64,000 nt of DNA from Anaeromyxobacter dehalogenans 2CP-C (lineage in GTDB: Bacteria > Myxococcota > Myxococcia > Myxococcales > Anaeromyxobacteraceae), in the NCBI RefSeq assembly GCF_000013385.1, contig NC_007760.1:4624001-4688000 (forward strand). Reading direction: 5' to 3'. Under the pieces are notes generated by a model, which did no database searches, was not told where the DNA came from, and was given only the letters and a program-made list of their open reading frames with translations. Within the stretch, counting starts at the first letter, position 1, and each line of letters begins with the position of its first letter. Made by a program: the position numbers and the translations under genes. Positions 55,093 through 63,540 of the stretch are shown here, in pieces.

Positions 55093-56376
55093 TCATCGCC
55101 GCGGGGCGCGGAACCGCTCGGCCTCGGGCTCGGGGGTCTCCCCGCGGACGAGGTCGGCGTAGGTCTCGCGCCGGCGCGCCAGCCGGGCGCCGTCGCCGTC
55201 CACCAGGACCTCGGCCGCGCGCGGGCGGGAGTTGTAGTTGGACGACATGGCGAACCCGTAGGCGCCCGCCGAGCGGACCACCAGCAGGTCGCCCCGGACC
55301 GGGCGCGGCATGCGCCGCTTGCGCGCCAGGAAGTCGGAGGACTCGCAGATCGGGCCCACCACGTCGCAGACGATCTCCTCCGCGTCCTTCCGCGGCGCGC
55401 CGGCCGGCTCGATCTCGTGGTGCGCGTCGTAGTAGCTCGGCCGCACCAGGTCGTTCATGGCCGCGTCCACCACCACGAACACCTTGCGACCGCTCTCCTT
55501 CACGTGGAGCACGCGGGTGACGAGCACGCCGGCGTTCCCCACCAGCACGCGCCCGGGCTCGAGCATCACCTCGCCGTCGAAGCGCGAGAGCGCCTTCTTG
55601 ATGGCCCGGCCGTACTCGTCGGGGTGCGGCGGCTCCTCGTCGGCGTAGGTGATGCCGAGGCCGCCGCCCACGTCCACGTGGCCGAGCCGGATGCCCTGCT
55701 TGCCGAGGTCCTTCACCAGCGCGAGCACGCGGGCGATCGCGTCGAGGAACGGGCGCACGGTGGTGATCTGCGAGCCGATGTGGCAGGCGACGCCGCGGAG
55801 CTCGAGCGCCGGGTCCTGCGCGGCGAGCGCGTAGAGCCGGCGCGCCTCGTCCACCGACACGCCGAACTTGTTCTCGCTGAGGCCGGTGGAGATGTACGGG
55901 TGCGTCTTCGGGTCCACGTCCGGGTTCACCCGCAGCGCGATCGGCGCGCGGACGCCCATGCGCCGCGCCACGATGGAGACCCGCGCCAGCTCCGGCGCGC
56001 TCTCCACGTTCAGCACCTTCACCCCGGACTCGAGCGCGAACGCGATCTCGTCGTCGCGCTTGCCCACCCCGCTGAACACCACCTTGCCCGGGTGGCCGCC
56101 CGCCTTGAGCACGCGGTACAGCTCGCCACCCGAGACGATGTCGAAGCCCGACCCGAGCCGCGCGAACAGCGACAGCACCGCCAGGTTCGAGTTCGCCTTC
56201 ACCGCGTAGCAGACCAGGTGGTCGAGCCCGGCGAGCGAGCGGTGCAGCACCTTCCAGTGCCGGGTGAGCGTGGCGGTCGAGTAGACGTAGAGCGGCGTCC
56301 CGTAGGCCTCGGCCAGCTGCTCCACCGGGACGGCCTCGGCGTGCAGGACGCCGCGCTTGCGCAGGAAGTGGTTCAT
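55093..56376 (-). CDS. lysA: Diaminopimelate decarboxylase
   Basis: 427 codons. VCYAVKANSNLAVLSLFARLG contains the PLP lysine (Lys60). SGGELYRVLKAGGHPGKVVFSGVGK, HVDVGGGLGITYADE and EPGRVLVGNAGVLVTRVL are family motifs, and CESSDFLA carries the partner-subunit Cys. It makes lysine from meso-diaminopimelate. It overlaps the lptM-like gene by 4 bases. Confidence 0.97.
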   Translation of the reverse strand: MNHFLRKRGVLHAEAVPVEQLAEAYGTPLYVYSTATLTRHWKVLHRSLAGLDHLVCYAVKANSNLAVLSLFARLGSGFDIVSGGELYRVLKAGGHPGKVVFSGVGKRDDEIAFALESGVKVLNVESAPELARVSIVARRMGVRAPIALRVNPDVDPKTHPYISTGLSENKFGVSVDEARRLYALAAQDPALELRGVACHIGSQITTVRPFLDAIARVLALVKDLGKQGIRLGHVDVGGGLGITYADEEPPHPDEYGRAIKKALSRFDGEVMLEPGRVLVGNAGVLVTRVLHVKESGRKVFVVVDAAMNDLVRPSYYDAHHEIEPAGAPRKDAEEIVCDVVGPICESSDFLARKRRMPRPVRGDLLVVRSAGAYGFAMSSNYNSRPRAAEVLVDGDGARLARRRETYADLVRGETPEPEAERFRAPRR

Positions 56377-56591
56377 GGGGTCCCCGCCGGCGCGGCCGGT
56401 GCGGCCGGCGCCGCGGCGTCGGTCGGGGTGGCGGAAGGCGTGGCGCCGGGCTGCGAGGGCTGCGCGGCGGGCGCGACCACGGGGTGCGCGGGGGCCGGGC
56501 GCGCGGGCGGGCGTGGCGGGCCCTTCACGCCGCAGCCGGCGAGCGCGGCCGCCGCGGCGAGCGCGGCGAGCACCGGGCGGGCGCCGCTCAT
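56373..56591 (-). CDS. lptM: LptM/YifL-like small lipoprotein
   Basis: 72 codons. [21 protein letters not shown] contains a lipobox (LAGC, Cys20) followed by the CGxKGP signature of LptM (YifL), an outer-membrane lipoprotein that promotes LptD disulfide maturation. The rest is Pro/Ala-rich and disordered. It overlaps argH at one end and lysA at the other by 4 bases. Its usual neighbour in other genomes is also lysA or dapF, which supports the call. It is easily missed because of its size. Confidence 0.8.
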   Translation of the reverse strand: MSGARPVLAALAAAAALAGCGVKGPPRPPARPAPAHPVVAPAAQPSQPGATPSATPTDAAAPAAPAAPAGTP

Positions 56592-57991
56592 CGGCGCGCC
56601 TTCCCGAGCGCCTTCTCCCAGCGGCGCAGCTCGGCGCGGACCGCCCGCGGGCCGGGCGCGCCGGGGAGCTCGCGGCGCTTCAGGCTGCGGCGGGCGTCGA
56701 AGCAGCGGAGCACGTCCTTCTCGAAGCGCCGGTGGAAGCTCGCCCACTCGGCCGCGGTGAGGCGCGCCATGGGCCGCCCCTCGCGCGCGGAGAACGCCGC
56801 CGCCTTGCCCACCGCCTCGTGCGCCTCGCGGAACGGGACGCCGCGCTCGACCAGGTACTCGGCCGCGTCGGTGGCGAGCGCCTCGCCGGAGCCGAGCGCC
56901 TCCTCCATCCGCTCGGCGTGGAACGTGGCGGTCCCGACCGCGCCGGCCACCGCGTCGGCGGTGAGCACCAGCGCCTCCGGCCCGCCCAGCAGCGGCCGCT
57001 TGTCCTCCTGCAGGTCGCGGTTGTACGAGAGCGGCAGACCCTTCAGGATCGCGAGCAGCGCCACGAGGTCGCCCAGCGCGCGCCCGGCGCGGCCGCGGGC
57101 CAGCTCGCCCACGTCCGGGTTCTTCTTCTGCGGCATGAGCGAGGAGCCGGTCGCGAACGCGTCCGAGAGCGTCGCGAAGCCGAACTCCTTCGTGGTCCAG
57201 AGCACCAGCTCCTCGCCGATGCGCGAGAGGTGCACGGCGGCGAGCGCGCACGCGAACAGGAGCTCGGCGGCGCTGTCGCGATCCGAGACCGCGTCGAGCG
57301 AGTTGTGCGTCACGCCGGCCAGCCCGAGCCGCGCGGCCACCGCCTCGCGGTCGAGCGGCAGGGTGGTGCCGGCGAGCGCGCCCGAGCCGAGCGGCGAGAC
57401 GGCGGCGCGGCGGCGCACCTCGGCGAAGCGCTCGCGGTCGCGCCCGAACATCTCCACGTAGGCGAGCAGGTGGTGCGCCAGCGAGACCGGCTGCGCGCGC
57501 TGCAGGTGCGTGTAGCCGGGCAGGATGGTGCGCTCGTGCGCGCGGGCCTGGCCGAGGAACGCGCGCTGCAGCCGCTCCAGGGCGGCGTCGCAGCGGTCGC
57601 AGGCGCCAACGATGAAGAGCCGTTCGTCGAGCGCCACCTGGTCGTTGCGGCTGCGGCCGGCGTGCAGGTAGCCCGCGTCCTTCCCCACCAGCTCGCCCAG
57701 GCGCCGCTCCACGTGCGTGTGCACGTCCTCGAGCGCCGGGTCGAAGCGGATCCTGCCGGCGGCGAACTCGGCCCGGACCTGGTCGAGCGCGGCCACGATG
57801 CGGCGGGCCGCCGCCTTCGGCACGATGCCCTGCGCCGCCAGCATGGACACGTGCGCCTGGCTGCCGCGGATGTCCTCCGCGTACAGCGCGCCGTCGTCCT
57901 GGATGGACACCGAAAGGGCCACGAGGCGGGGATCGGCCTCGCCGGCGAGCGCGGCCCGGGACACGGGTTTCGCCTTCGAATTCGCTCTCAT
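56588..57991 (-). CDS. argH: Argininosuccinate lyase
   Basis: 467 codons. [34 protein letters not shown] and [20 protein letters not shown] are the fumarase/aspartase superfamily signatures; the last contains the flexible catalytic loop. It releases fumarate and arginine. It is the first gene of the run that ends with folK. The start ATG 57991 is about 120 bases from the divergent OsmC-like gene. Confidence 0.97.
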   Translation of the reverse strand: MRANSKAKPVSRAALAGEADPRLVALSVSIQDDGALYAEDIRGSQAHVSMLAAQGIVPKAAARRIVAALDQVRAEFAAGRIRFDPALEDVHTHVERRLGELVGKDAGYLHAGRSRNDQVALDERLFIVGACDRCDAALERLQRAFLGQARAHERTILPGYTHLQRAQPVSLAHHLLAYVEMFGRDRERFAEVRRRAAVSPLGSGALAGTTLPLDREAVAARLGLAGVTHNSLDAVSDRDSAAELLFACALAAVHLSRIGEELVLWTTKEFGFATLSDAFATGSSLMPQKKNPDVGELARGRAGRALGDLVALLAILKGLPLSYNRDLQEDKRPLLGGPEALVLTADAVAGAVGTATFHAERMEEALGSGEALATDAAEYLVERGVPFREAHEAVGKAAAFSAREGRPMARLTAAEWASFHRRFEKDVLRCFDARRSLKRRELPGAPGPRAVRAELRRWEKALGKARR

Positions 57992-58109
57992 GCGGGGCCG
58001 AGGACGCTATCACACCCGGGCGCCGCCCAGGAACCTCCGCGCGCCGCGCCGGCTCTCACCTCGCGAGCGCCGGATCCCGGCGCGACACCTTCCAGGAGAG
58101 AGGCGTCAG

Positions 58110-58514
58110 ATGGCCAGCGAGACCTTCGTCACGTTCCCCGGCGGCAAGCGGGTGGACACCACCATCGGCAACCACGTCATCCGCACCGACCAGCCGGTCG
58201 CGAGCGGCGGCGAGGACTCCGCCCCGTCGCCCTTCAACCTGTTCATGGCCGCCATCGGCACCTGCGCCGGCATCTACGTGCTCGGCTTCTGCCAGAAGCG
58301 GGACCTGCCCACCGACGGCATCCGCCTCCGCCAGCGGGCGCACTTCGACCCGGAGACCGGCGTGCTCGCGCGCGTCGAGCTCGACATCGAGGTCCCGCCC
58401 GCCTTCCCGGAGAAGTACCGCGAGGCGCTGGTCCGCGTGGCGGACCAGTGCGCGGTGAAGAAGGCGATCCAGGCGCAGCCGGTCTTCGACGTGAAGACGG
58501 TGGTGGGGGCGTAG
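58110..58514 (+). CDS. OsmC-like peroxiredoxin family protein
   Basis: 134 codons from ATG 58110 with GGAGAG upstream. SPFNLFMAAIGTCAGIYVLGFCQKRDLP is the OsmC-family core (short motif IGTCAGIYVLGFC) with Cys52 and Cys61; C114 lies in RVADQCAVKKAI, near the position of the second redox cysteine. Relatives reduce organic or acyl hydroperoxides in the cytoplasm. The spacing differs from classical OsmC/Ohr, so its activity is not assured. It converges on the outer-membrane protein across a REP hairpin. Confidence 0.88.
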   Translation: MASETFVTFPGGKRVDTTIGNHVIRTDQPVASGGEDSAPSPFNLFMAAIGTCAGIYVLGFCQKRDLPTDGIRLRQRAHFDPETGVLARVELDIEVPPAFPEKYREALVRVADQCAVKKAIQAQPVFDVKTVVGA

Positions 58515-58566
58515 CGAGCCTCGCACCCCTCCCCAGCCCGTGGCTGGGGCCCTCTGCTGGACGGTT

Positions 58567-58599
58567 CCGCTCGCCCCTCGACAGGCTCGGGGCGAGCGG
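58567..58599. repeat. REP-like hairpin between convergent genes
   Basis: CCGCTCGCCCC (58567-58577) and GGGGCGAGCGG (58589-58599) form an 11-bp perfect stem across the loop TCGACAGGCTC. The core is identical to the element at 52.0 kb. It lies 53 bases after the OsmC-like stop and 9 bases from the outer-membrane protein stop. Confidence 0.8.
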
Positions 58600-58607
58600 G
58601 TCCGTTC

Positions 58608-60515
58608 CTAGAACTTCGCCGCCATCCCGAAGCTCAGGACCCAGCCGCGCGAGAGCGAGTTGCCCAGGCCGCCGAAGGGCTGGAGCACGCCGCCCTCGGC
58701 CCAGGTCATGAAGCCGTTGCCCGAGTCGAGCGAGAGGCGCGCGTCGGCCTCGACGGCGAGCGGCTTCTTGCCCTGCTTCTGGAGCACGTAGGCGCCCTCG
58801 GCGCTGGTGGTGTCCTGCGCCACCGCGCTCGGCACCGACGCGCCGGACATCGCCTGCGAGTAGACGAGCGCGGTGTCGAGCGCCAGGCCGGGCAGGATGT
58901 CCCAGCGCAGCGACGGCTTCAGGTACCAGGCGTCGGTCACCTGGCCGATGATGTGCCGCCACAGGATCAGGTCCACCCGGTAGGCCGGGTTGAAGCGGAA
59001 GTTGCGGATGGCGCGGTCGCCGGGCTGGCCGAACTGCGGGCCGTCGATGGAGCCGTACGGCGGGAGCATGGTGTTGCCGCTCGCGTCCGTCGCCTTGCGC
59101 TCGGTGTCCACGCCGAAACCGGGGGCCGAGTCGCCGCTCGCGGCGCCCAGCTCGGCGCCCAGCGTCACCTTGTTCGGGATGGCCTTGTAGCGCGCGGTCA
59201 GCGTGGCGGCCCACTGGCGCAGCAGCACGCGGCCGAGCGACGAGATCACCTGGCGCGTGGCGTCGGTCGCGTCCGGCACGTACTCGAACGCCTCGCCGAT
59301 GTGGCCGTAGACGCCGACCGTCTCCAGCTCGAGGTGCCAGCGCTGCGTGACGAGGCGGGCCCAGAAGTCCGCCACGTGCGTGTACGCGTTCCGCTTCACC
59401 TTGTCCGGCTCGGTGGCCGGGTCCCCGGTGTCGCCGTAGGACCCGTCGTAGCCCTGCGTGCGCCAGCTCGGGTACGTCCAGCGCTGCGTCCGGTACAGGT
59501 AGTACAGGCCGTAGTTGAAGGAGCTGCTGTTCCGCTCCACCTTGCGGCGGATCTCGTCGTCGGTGTCGAGGCGCGCGATCTTGAGCGCGAACGTGCGGGC
59601 GTCGTCGCCGGACTCGGCGTCGAACGGCTGGCCCAGGCCGGGGCCGAAGTGCGGATCGGGGTGGAGCACGCCCTCGGAGTCGAAGTCCAGCATGGGCGCG
59701 AAGCTGAGCTTCCCGATGGGCGTGGCCACCGGCGGGAGCGCGAACTGGATGCGGTCCACCGTGTCGCCGTAGTCGTCGTCGATCTTGCTGCCGGCGCTGG
59801 TGAGGATGCCGAGCCCCCACTCCGAGGGCATGCGGCCGAAGCTGAGCAGGCCGACCGGAGTCTGCACCTCTGCCCAGGCGCGCTTCGGCTGGATCGCGTC
59901 GCGGTCGGCGCTGGCGTCGTGCTTCGAGAGCGCGCGCGACGAGCCGTAGAACGAGGCGGTGTAGGGGGAGTGGTACGCGTCGAACAGGTCGCTGTTCGAC
60001 GAGCCGAGCACGTAGTTGTCGAGCACGTCGATCTGCGCCTTCACGCGGACGCGCTCGGAGATGTTCAGCGTGGGCTCGGCGCGCAGGCGCATGTTGGCCG
60101 AGGCGAGCGAGCCGCGGTTCGTGCCCTGCAGCGGCTTCGGGAAGTAGCTGTGGCCCGAGGAGTCCACGCCGCCCAGGTCGAGGTTGTCGTAGAGGTCGCC
60201 GCGGAGGCGCAGGTAGCCGTCCAGCTGCAGGAACTCGAGCTTCGGCCCCTCGGCGACGGCGCCCATGAACTCGGCGGCCGACTGCGCGCCCTGGATCTCG
60301 GCGCGGACCTCGTCGCGCAGCTCCTCCTTCGCCTTCTCGACCGCGCGCTGGATGGCCGCGCGGGTCTTCGCGTCCAGCTCGGCGTCCTTGGGCGCGTCCG
60401 CGGCGGGCTTGGCCGCCTCCGGCGCCGGGGCCGGCGCGCCGGACTCGGCCTGCGCGCGCGCCGCGCCGGGGAGGAGGAGGAGCGCCGCGAGCGCGGCCGC
60501 GAGGAGGCGGGACAT
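58608..60515 (-). CDS. Large outer-membrane protein (TIGR04551-like myxobacterial family)
   Basis: 635 codons from ATG 60515, with GGAAGGGG upstream. Residues 1-22 form a signal peptide. A helical, charged segment (KTRAAIQRAVEKAKEELRDE) resembling an OprB/coiled coil precedes the barrel. The rest alternates strands with aromatic girdles (LQLDGYLRLRGDLYDNLDLG given by DGYLRLRGDLYD; LRQWAATLTARYKAIPNK) and ends VLSFGMAAKF with a terminal Phe. A TIGR04551-type protein is my best match by memory. It may form a pore or transport pathway. A TTGACC promoter lies upstream. Confidence 0.75.
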   Translation of the reverse strand: MSRLLAAALAALLLLPGAARAQAESGAPAPAPEAAKPAADAPKDAELDAKTRAAIQRAVEKAKEELRDEVRAEIQGAQSAAEFMGAVAEGPKLEFLQLDGYLRLRGDLYDNLDLGGVDSSGHSYFPKPLQGTNRGSLASANMRLRAEPTLNISERVRVKAQIDVLDNYVLGSSNSDLFDAYHSPYTASFYGSSRALSKHDASADRDAIQPKRAWAEVQTPVGLLSFGRMPSEWGLGILTSAGSKIDDDYGDTVDRIQFALPPVATPIGKLSFAPMLDFDSEGVLHPDPHFGPGLGQPFDAESGDDARTFALKIARLDTDDEIRRKVERNSSSFNYGLYYLYRTQRWTYPSWRTQGYDGSYGDTGDPATEPDKVKRNAYTHVADFWARLVTQRWHLELETVGVYGHIGEAFEYVPDATDATRQVISSLGRVLLRQWAATLTARYKAIPNKVTLGAELGAASGDSAPGFGVDTERKATDASGNTMLPPYGSIDGPQFGQPGDRAIRNFRFNPAYRVDLILWRHIIGQVTDAWYLKPSLRWDILPGLALDTALVYSQAMSGASVPSAVAQDTTSAEGAYVLQKQGKKPLAVEADARLSLDSGNGFMTWAEGGVLQPFGGLGNSLSRGWVLSFGMAAKF

Positions 60516-60547
60516 GTGTGCGACCCCTTCCGAAGAGGAACGGCTGG

Positions 60548-60575
60548 ATAAAACACGCGCCCTGAGCGCGGTCAA
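60548..60575 (-). promoter_or_regulatory. Sigma-70-like promoter for the outer-membrane protein gene
   Basis: On the minus strand TTGACC (60575-60570), a 16-base spacer, then TTTTAT (60553-60548). The predicted start is about 26 bases upstream of the ATG at 60515, leaving room for the GGAAGGGG ribosome site. Confidence 0.5.
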
Positions 60576-60754
60576 TGGTTGCGACGAGGGCCGCGCCCCT
60601 CCGGCCTCGGCCGCTCGTCCCGGGCGTGTCCCGCACCGGCCGGCGCGGGCGGCGTCGAGGGAGGGCTGGGGGGGGGGTCGCTCGCAACGAGGGCTGCGCC
60701 CTCGCCCCGCCGGCGAAGCCGTCGGGGCCCCACTCCTGCTGCGCGGGGCCCGTG

Positions 60755-60789
60755 ACCTCGCGCGCCCGCTTCGCGGGTTCGCGCGAGGT
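60755..60789 (-). terminator. Large GC hairpin downstream of the epimerase gene
   Basis: ACCTCGCGCG (60755-60764) pairs with CGCGCGAGGT (60780-60789), and inside it CCCGC pairs with GCGGG, leaving two bulged T. It is about 54 bases after the mce stop in the direction of transcription. No T-run follows. Confidence 0.4.
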
Positions 60790-60842
60790 CCCCGCGGGCG
60801 CGCCTGGCGGCGCGCGGTCACTGCCCACGGCGCTCGTCGGCC

Positions 60843-61244
60843 CTATTTGCCGCCCTCCTTCAGCTCCACCAGCACGCCGCGGCTGCCCTTGGGGTGGACG
60901 AACGCGACCTTGGAGCCCCCCGCGCCCGGGCGCGGCACCTCGTCGAGGAGCGGCGCGCCCTGGGCTTTCAGCGCCGCCATCGCGCGGGCGAGGTCCGGCA
61001 CCTCGAGGCAGACGTGGTGCAGCCCCTCGCCGCGCTTCTCGATGGTCTTCGCCATGGGGCTGTCGGGCCCGGCCGGCGAGACGAGCTCGATGCGCCCGGC
61101 GCCGTGGCCGAAGATGGCCACCCGGACCTGCTCGGTCGCGACCTCCTCGATCTCGGGCTCGGGCAGCCCGTAGACGTCGCGGTAGAGCTTCACCGCCGCG
61201 TCGAGGTCGGACACCAGGATGGCGACGTGATCGAGACCGGTCAT
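60843..61244 (-). CDS. mce: Methylmalonyl-CoA epimerase
   Basis: 133 codons, family length. LDHVAILVSDLDAAVKLYRDVYGLP is the glyoxalase/VOC opening with the metal His (LDHVAI). RIELVSPAGPDSP, HHVCLEVPDLARAMAAL and FVHPKGSRGVLVELKE follow, with metal Glu in LVELKE. It epimerises (S)- to (R)-methylmalonyl-CoA for propionate metabolism. The mutase and carboxylase genes are not in this window. Confidence 0.93.
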   Translation of the reverse strand: MTGLDHVAILVSDLDAAVKLYRDVYGLPEPEIEEVATEQVRVAIFGHGAGRIELVSPAGPDSPMAKTIEKRGEGLHHVCLEVPDLARAMAALKAQGAPLLDEVPRPGAGGSKVAFVHPKGSRGVLVELKEGGK

Positions 61245-61313
61245 GCGCGCTCCCTCGGGAAGGTGGGGGCGCGAGTAAACCGCAGCCCGCGGCCGCCCGC
61301 AACGCGCGGCGCG

Positions 61314-62861
61314 CTACTTCGCGCCCTTCACGTCCACCTTCTCCACCTTGAGGGCGCCGAGCAGGCCCATCGCGTCCTCCTGCTTCTCGGTGCCGAGCGC
61401 CACGTGCGTGGCGTCCGCCACCGGCTGCCCGAACGTCGGGTCGATGGCGATCCACTCGCCGGCGCTCCGCACCTCCGCCCAGGCGTGCCAGTACAGCGCG
61501 TCCTTGCCGTCGGCGTAGCGCGCGTACACGAGGCCGTAGACCTGCCGCGCGGGGATGCCCAGCGCGCGCGCCAGCGCCACCGTGAGCACGGCGTGCTCGG
61601 TGCAGTCGCCCTTGCGCGCGACGAGCACGTCGCTCGCCCGGTCGCTGCTCGCGCCGTACGCCTTCTCGAGGTGCTCGTTCACCCAGCGCGCCAGCGCGAG
61701 CGAGGCCTGGTAGGTGCCGCGCGCGTCGCCCGCCGCCTGCTTCGCCAGCGCCGCGATCGCGGGCGCGTCGGAGTCCACCTTCGCGGTGGCGGCGAGATCG
61801 TCCTCGCTCGCGCCCTCCCCCGCGCGCGCGAGCGGCGTGTCCTTGGCCGGATCGGCCGCGGCGGGCGGCTTCGCGGCGACGGTGAGGAGCGTGGTGCCCT
61901 CCGGGCCGCGCTCGTACTTCTGGCGCCCGTCCGCCTTCTGGAACGCGGCCGGGAGCCCCCGCAGGCGGTAGGTGATGGTGGCCGGCACGGTGCGCGGCAG
62001 CGGCCTCGGCAGCGGCACGCGGCCGAGCGCGAACAGGTCCACCTCGTCGAGCCGCTGCGCGCGGTCGGGCGGCTCGGGCCGGCCCAGGATGCCGTCGCCG
62101 AGGCGCCACTCCACGATCCGGCCGTCGTCCGCCACCTTGTACTGGATGGCCACGCGATCGTCGATCTTCGACTCCTCGACGACCGAGACCTCCTCCTGCA
62201 CGCCCGCGCCGGCCACCGGCTCCCGGCGCACGAACACGTGCTGCACCTCGCGCACCCGCACCTCGAGCAGGTCGAGCTGCTTGCCGCGGACGACCCCGCG
62301 CCGCGCCGCCGCGAGCCGGACGCCGTCGGCCATCTCCGCCGTCTCGGCCACGCCCTCCAGCTCCTGCTCGCGCGTGCCGTCGGCCCCGGTGGTGGTGAGC
62401 TTGCAGCGGTCCTTCGCGCAGGTGCCGGTGAGCGTCCGCTCGCCGCCGTCGCCGGAGAACGTCGCCTTGAAGCCCATCAGCCGGCCGCCCGGGCGCGCCT
62501 CCCAGACGCGCTCCTCGCTCTGGCGCCGCTCCACCGTCTTGCCGCCCACGTTCACGCGGAGCAGCAGCTCGCTCCGCCCGACCAGCACGTCGCGCCCGTC
62601 GCGCAGCTCGCGGGTCAGCTCGGCCTTGCTCCAGCCCGCCTTCTGGCCGACCAGGTACACGCCGAACCACTCCGGCCCGGTCGGCCGCGGCACGGTGAGC
62701 ACGTCGGCGAGGTCCCCGGACCCGGCGGCCAGCGCCGCCTGCGGCGGGCGCGGCGGCGCCTTCACCGGCTGCGGCCGCTGCTCGGGGCAGGCGGCGAGCG
62801 CGAGGGAGGTCGAGCAGCAGAGGGCGACGAGGGCGAGGCGCGCGGGGGTCGGGGTCGTCAT
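61314..62861 (-). CDS. Transglutaminase-like lipoprotein
   Basis: 515 codons. The signal sequence ends STSLALAAC, a lipobox at about Cys24. A beta-rich part of about 300 residues follows. The C-terminal domain has ARKGDCTEHAVLTVALARALGIPAR (short motif KGDCTEHAVL), ALYWHAWAEVRS and WIAIDPTFGQP: the Cys-His-Asp triad of transglutaminase-like proteases. It is likely periplasmic, where such domains act on peptide or amide bonds. It diverges from spmA. Its substrate is unknown. Confidence 0.88.
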   Translation of the reverse strand: MTTPTPARLALVALCCSTSLALAACPEQRPQPVKAPPRPPQAALAAGSGDLADVLTVPRPTGPEWFGVYLVGQKAGWSKAELTRELRDGRDVLVGRSELLLRVNVGGKTVERRQSEERVWEARPGGRLMGFKATFSGDGGERTLTGTCAKDRCKLTTTGADGTREQELEGVAETAEMADGVRLAAARRGVVRGKQLDLLEVRVREVQHVFVRREPVAGAGVQEEVSVVEESKIDDRVAIQYKVADDGRIVEWRLGDGILGRPEPPDRAQRLDEVDLFALGRVPLPRPLPRTVPATITYRLRGLPAAFQKADGRQKYERGPEGTTLLTVAAKPPAAADPAKDTPLARAGEGASEDDLAATAKVDSDAPAIAALAKQAAGDARGTYQASLALARWVNEHLEKAYGASSDRASDVLVARKGDCTEHAVLTVALARALGIPARQVYGLVYARYADGKDALYWHAWAEVRSAGEWIAIDPTFGQPVADATHVALGTEKQEDAMGLLGALKVEKVDVKGAK

Positions 62862-62934
62862 GGAGGCGTTCCGAGGAACGCCGCTGTTCTACCAAAAACT
62901 CGCCTTCGGGATCGGCCCGGCCAGAATCGCCGCG

Positions 62935-63540
62935 ATGGGCGCGATCTGGACGGTGCTCCTGGGGGCCTCCGTGGTCGCCGCGGCGGTGAACGGGCGCATG
63001 GGCGCGCTCACCGCGGCGGCGCTGGACTCGGCCGCGAAGGCGGTGACGCTCTCGCTCGGCCTGGCCGGGGCCATGGCGCTGTGGCTCGGCCTCATGAAGG
63101 TGGCGGAGGAGGCCGGGCTGGTGCGGGCCCTCGCCCGGGCGGCGCGGCCGGTGCTCGTGCGCCTGTTCCCCGAGGTGCCGCCCGACCACCCGGCCATGGG
63201 CGCGATGCTCATGAACCTCTCCGCGAACGCGCTCGGCCTCGGCAACGCGGCCACCCCGTTCGGCGTGAAGGCCATGCAGGCGCTGGAGGAGCTGAACCCG
63301 CGCAAGGGCACCGCCTCCGACGCGCAGGCGCTCCTGTGCGCGCTCAACACCGCCTCGGTGCAGCTCGTCCCGGCGAGCGTCATCGCGCTCCGCGCCGCGG
63401 CGGGCTCGCGCGCGCCGGCGGAGATCCTCGGCGCCACGCTCTGCGCCTCGGCCTGCGGCGTGGCGGTGGCGGTCCTCGCGGCGAAGGCGCTCGCCCGGCT
63501 GTTCCCGGCGCCGGCGGCGGGGCCCGAGGCGACGCCGTGA
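62935..63540 (+). CDS. spmA: Spore maturation protein A-like nucleoside-recognition membrane protein
   Basis: 201 codons from ATG 62935. GAIWTVLLGASVVAAAVNGRMGALT opens a multi-helix protein; MGAMLMNLSANALGLGNAATPFG is the conserved gate motif of SpmA/YjiH-type nucleoside-recognition proteins. LLCALNTASVQLVPASVIALRAAAG is the second. These are common outside spore formers and probably transport or sense a small molecule. It overlaps spmB by 4 bases (GTGA). Confidence 0.9.
   Translation: MGAIWTVLLGASVVAAAVNGRMGALTAAALDSAAKAVTLSLGLAGAMALWLGLMKVAEEAGLVRALARAARPVLVRLFPEVPPDHPAMGAMLMNLSANALGLGNAATPFGVKAMQALEELNPRKGTASDAQALLCALNTASVQLVPASVIALRAAAGSRAPAEILGATLCASACGVAVAVLAAKALARLFPAPAAGPEATP

Larger units (their letters stand above)
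60516..60842. other. Gene-free region: promoter, direct repeat and large hairpin
   Basis: This 327-base gap holds the promoter of the outer-membrane protein gene (60548-60575). It also holds an imperfect direct repeat, TTGCGACGAGGGCCGCGCCC near 60578 and TCGCAACGAGGGCTGCGCCC near 60690, and a run of ten G residues near 60671. A strong hairpin lies at 60755-60789. No plausible gene is visible in it. Confidence 0.6.

Noticed and set aside
58243-63189. Open frame of over 1600 codons on the minus strand
   Set aside because: It runs in the wrong phase across the outer-membrane protein, epimerase and transglutaminase-like genes; composition is shadow-like.
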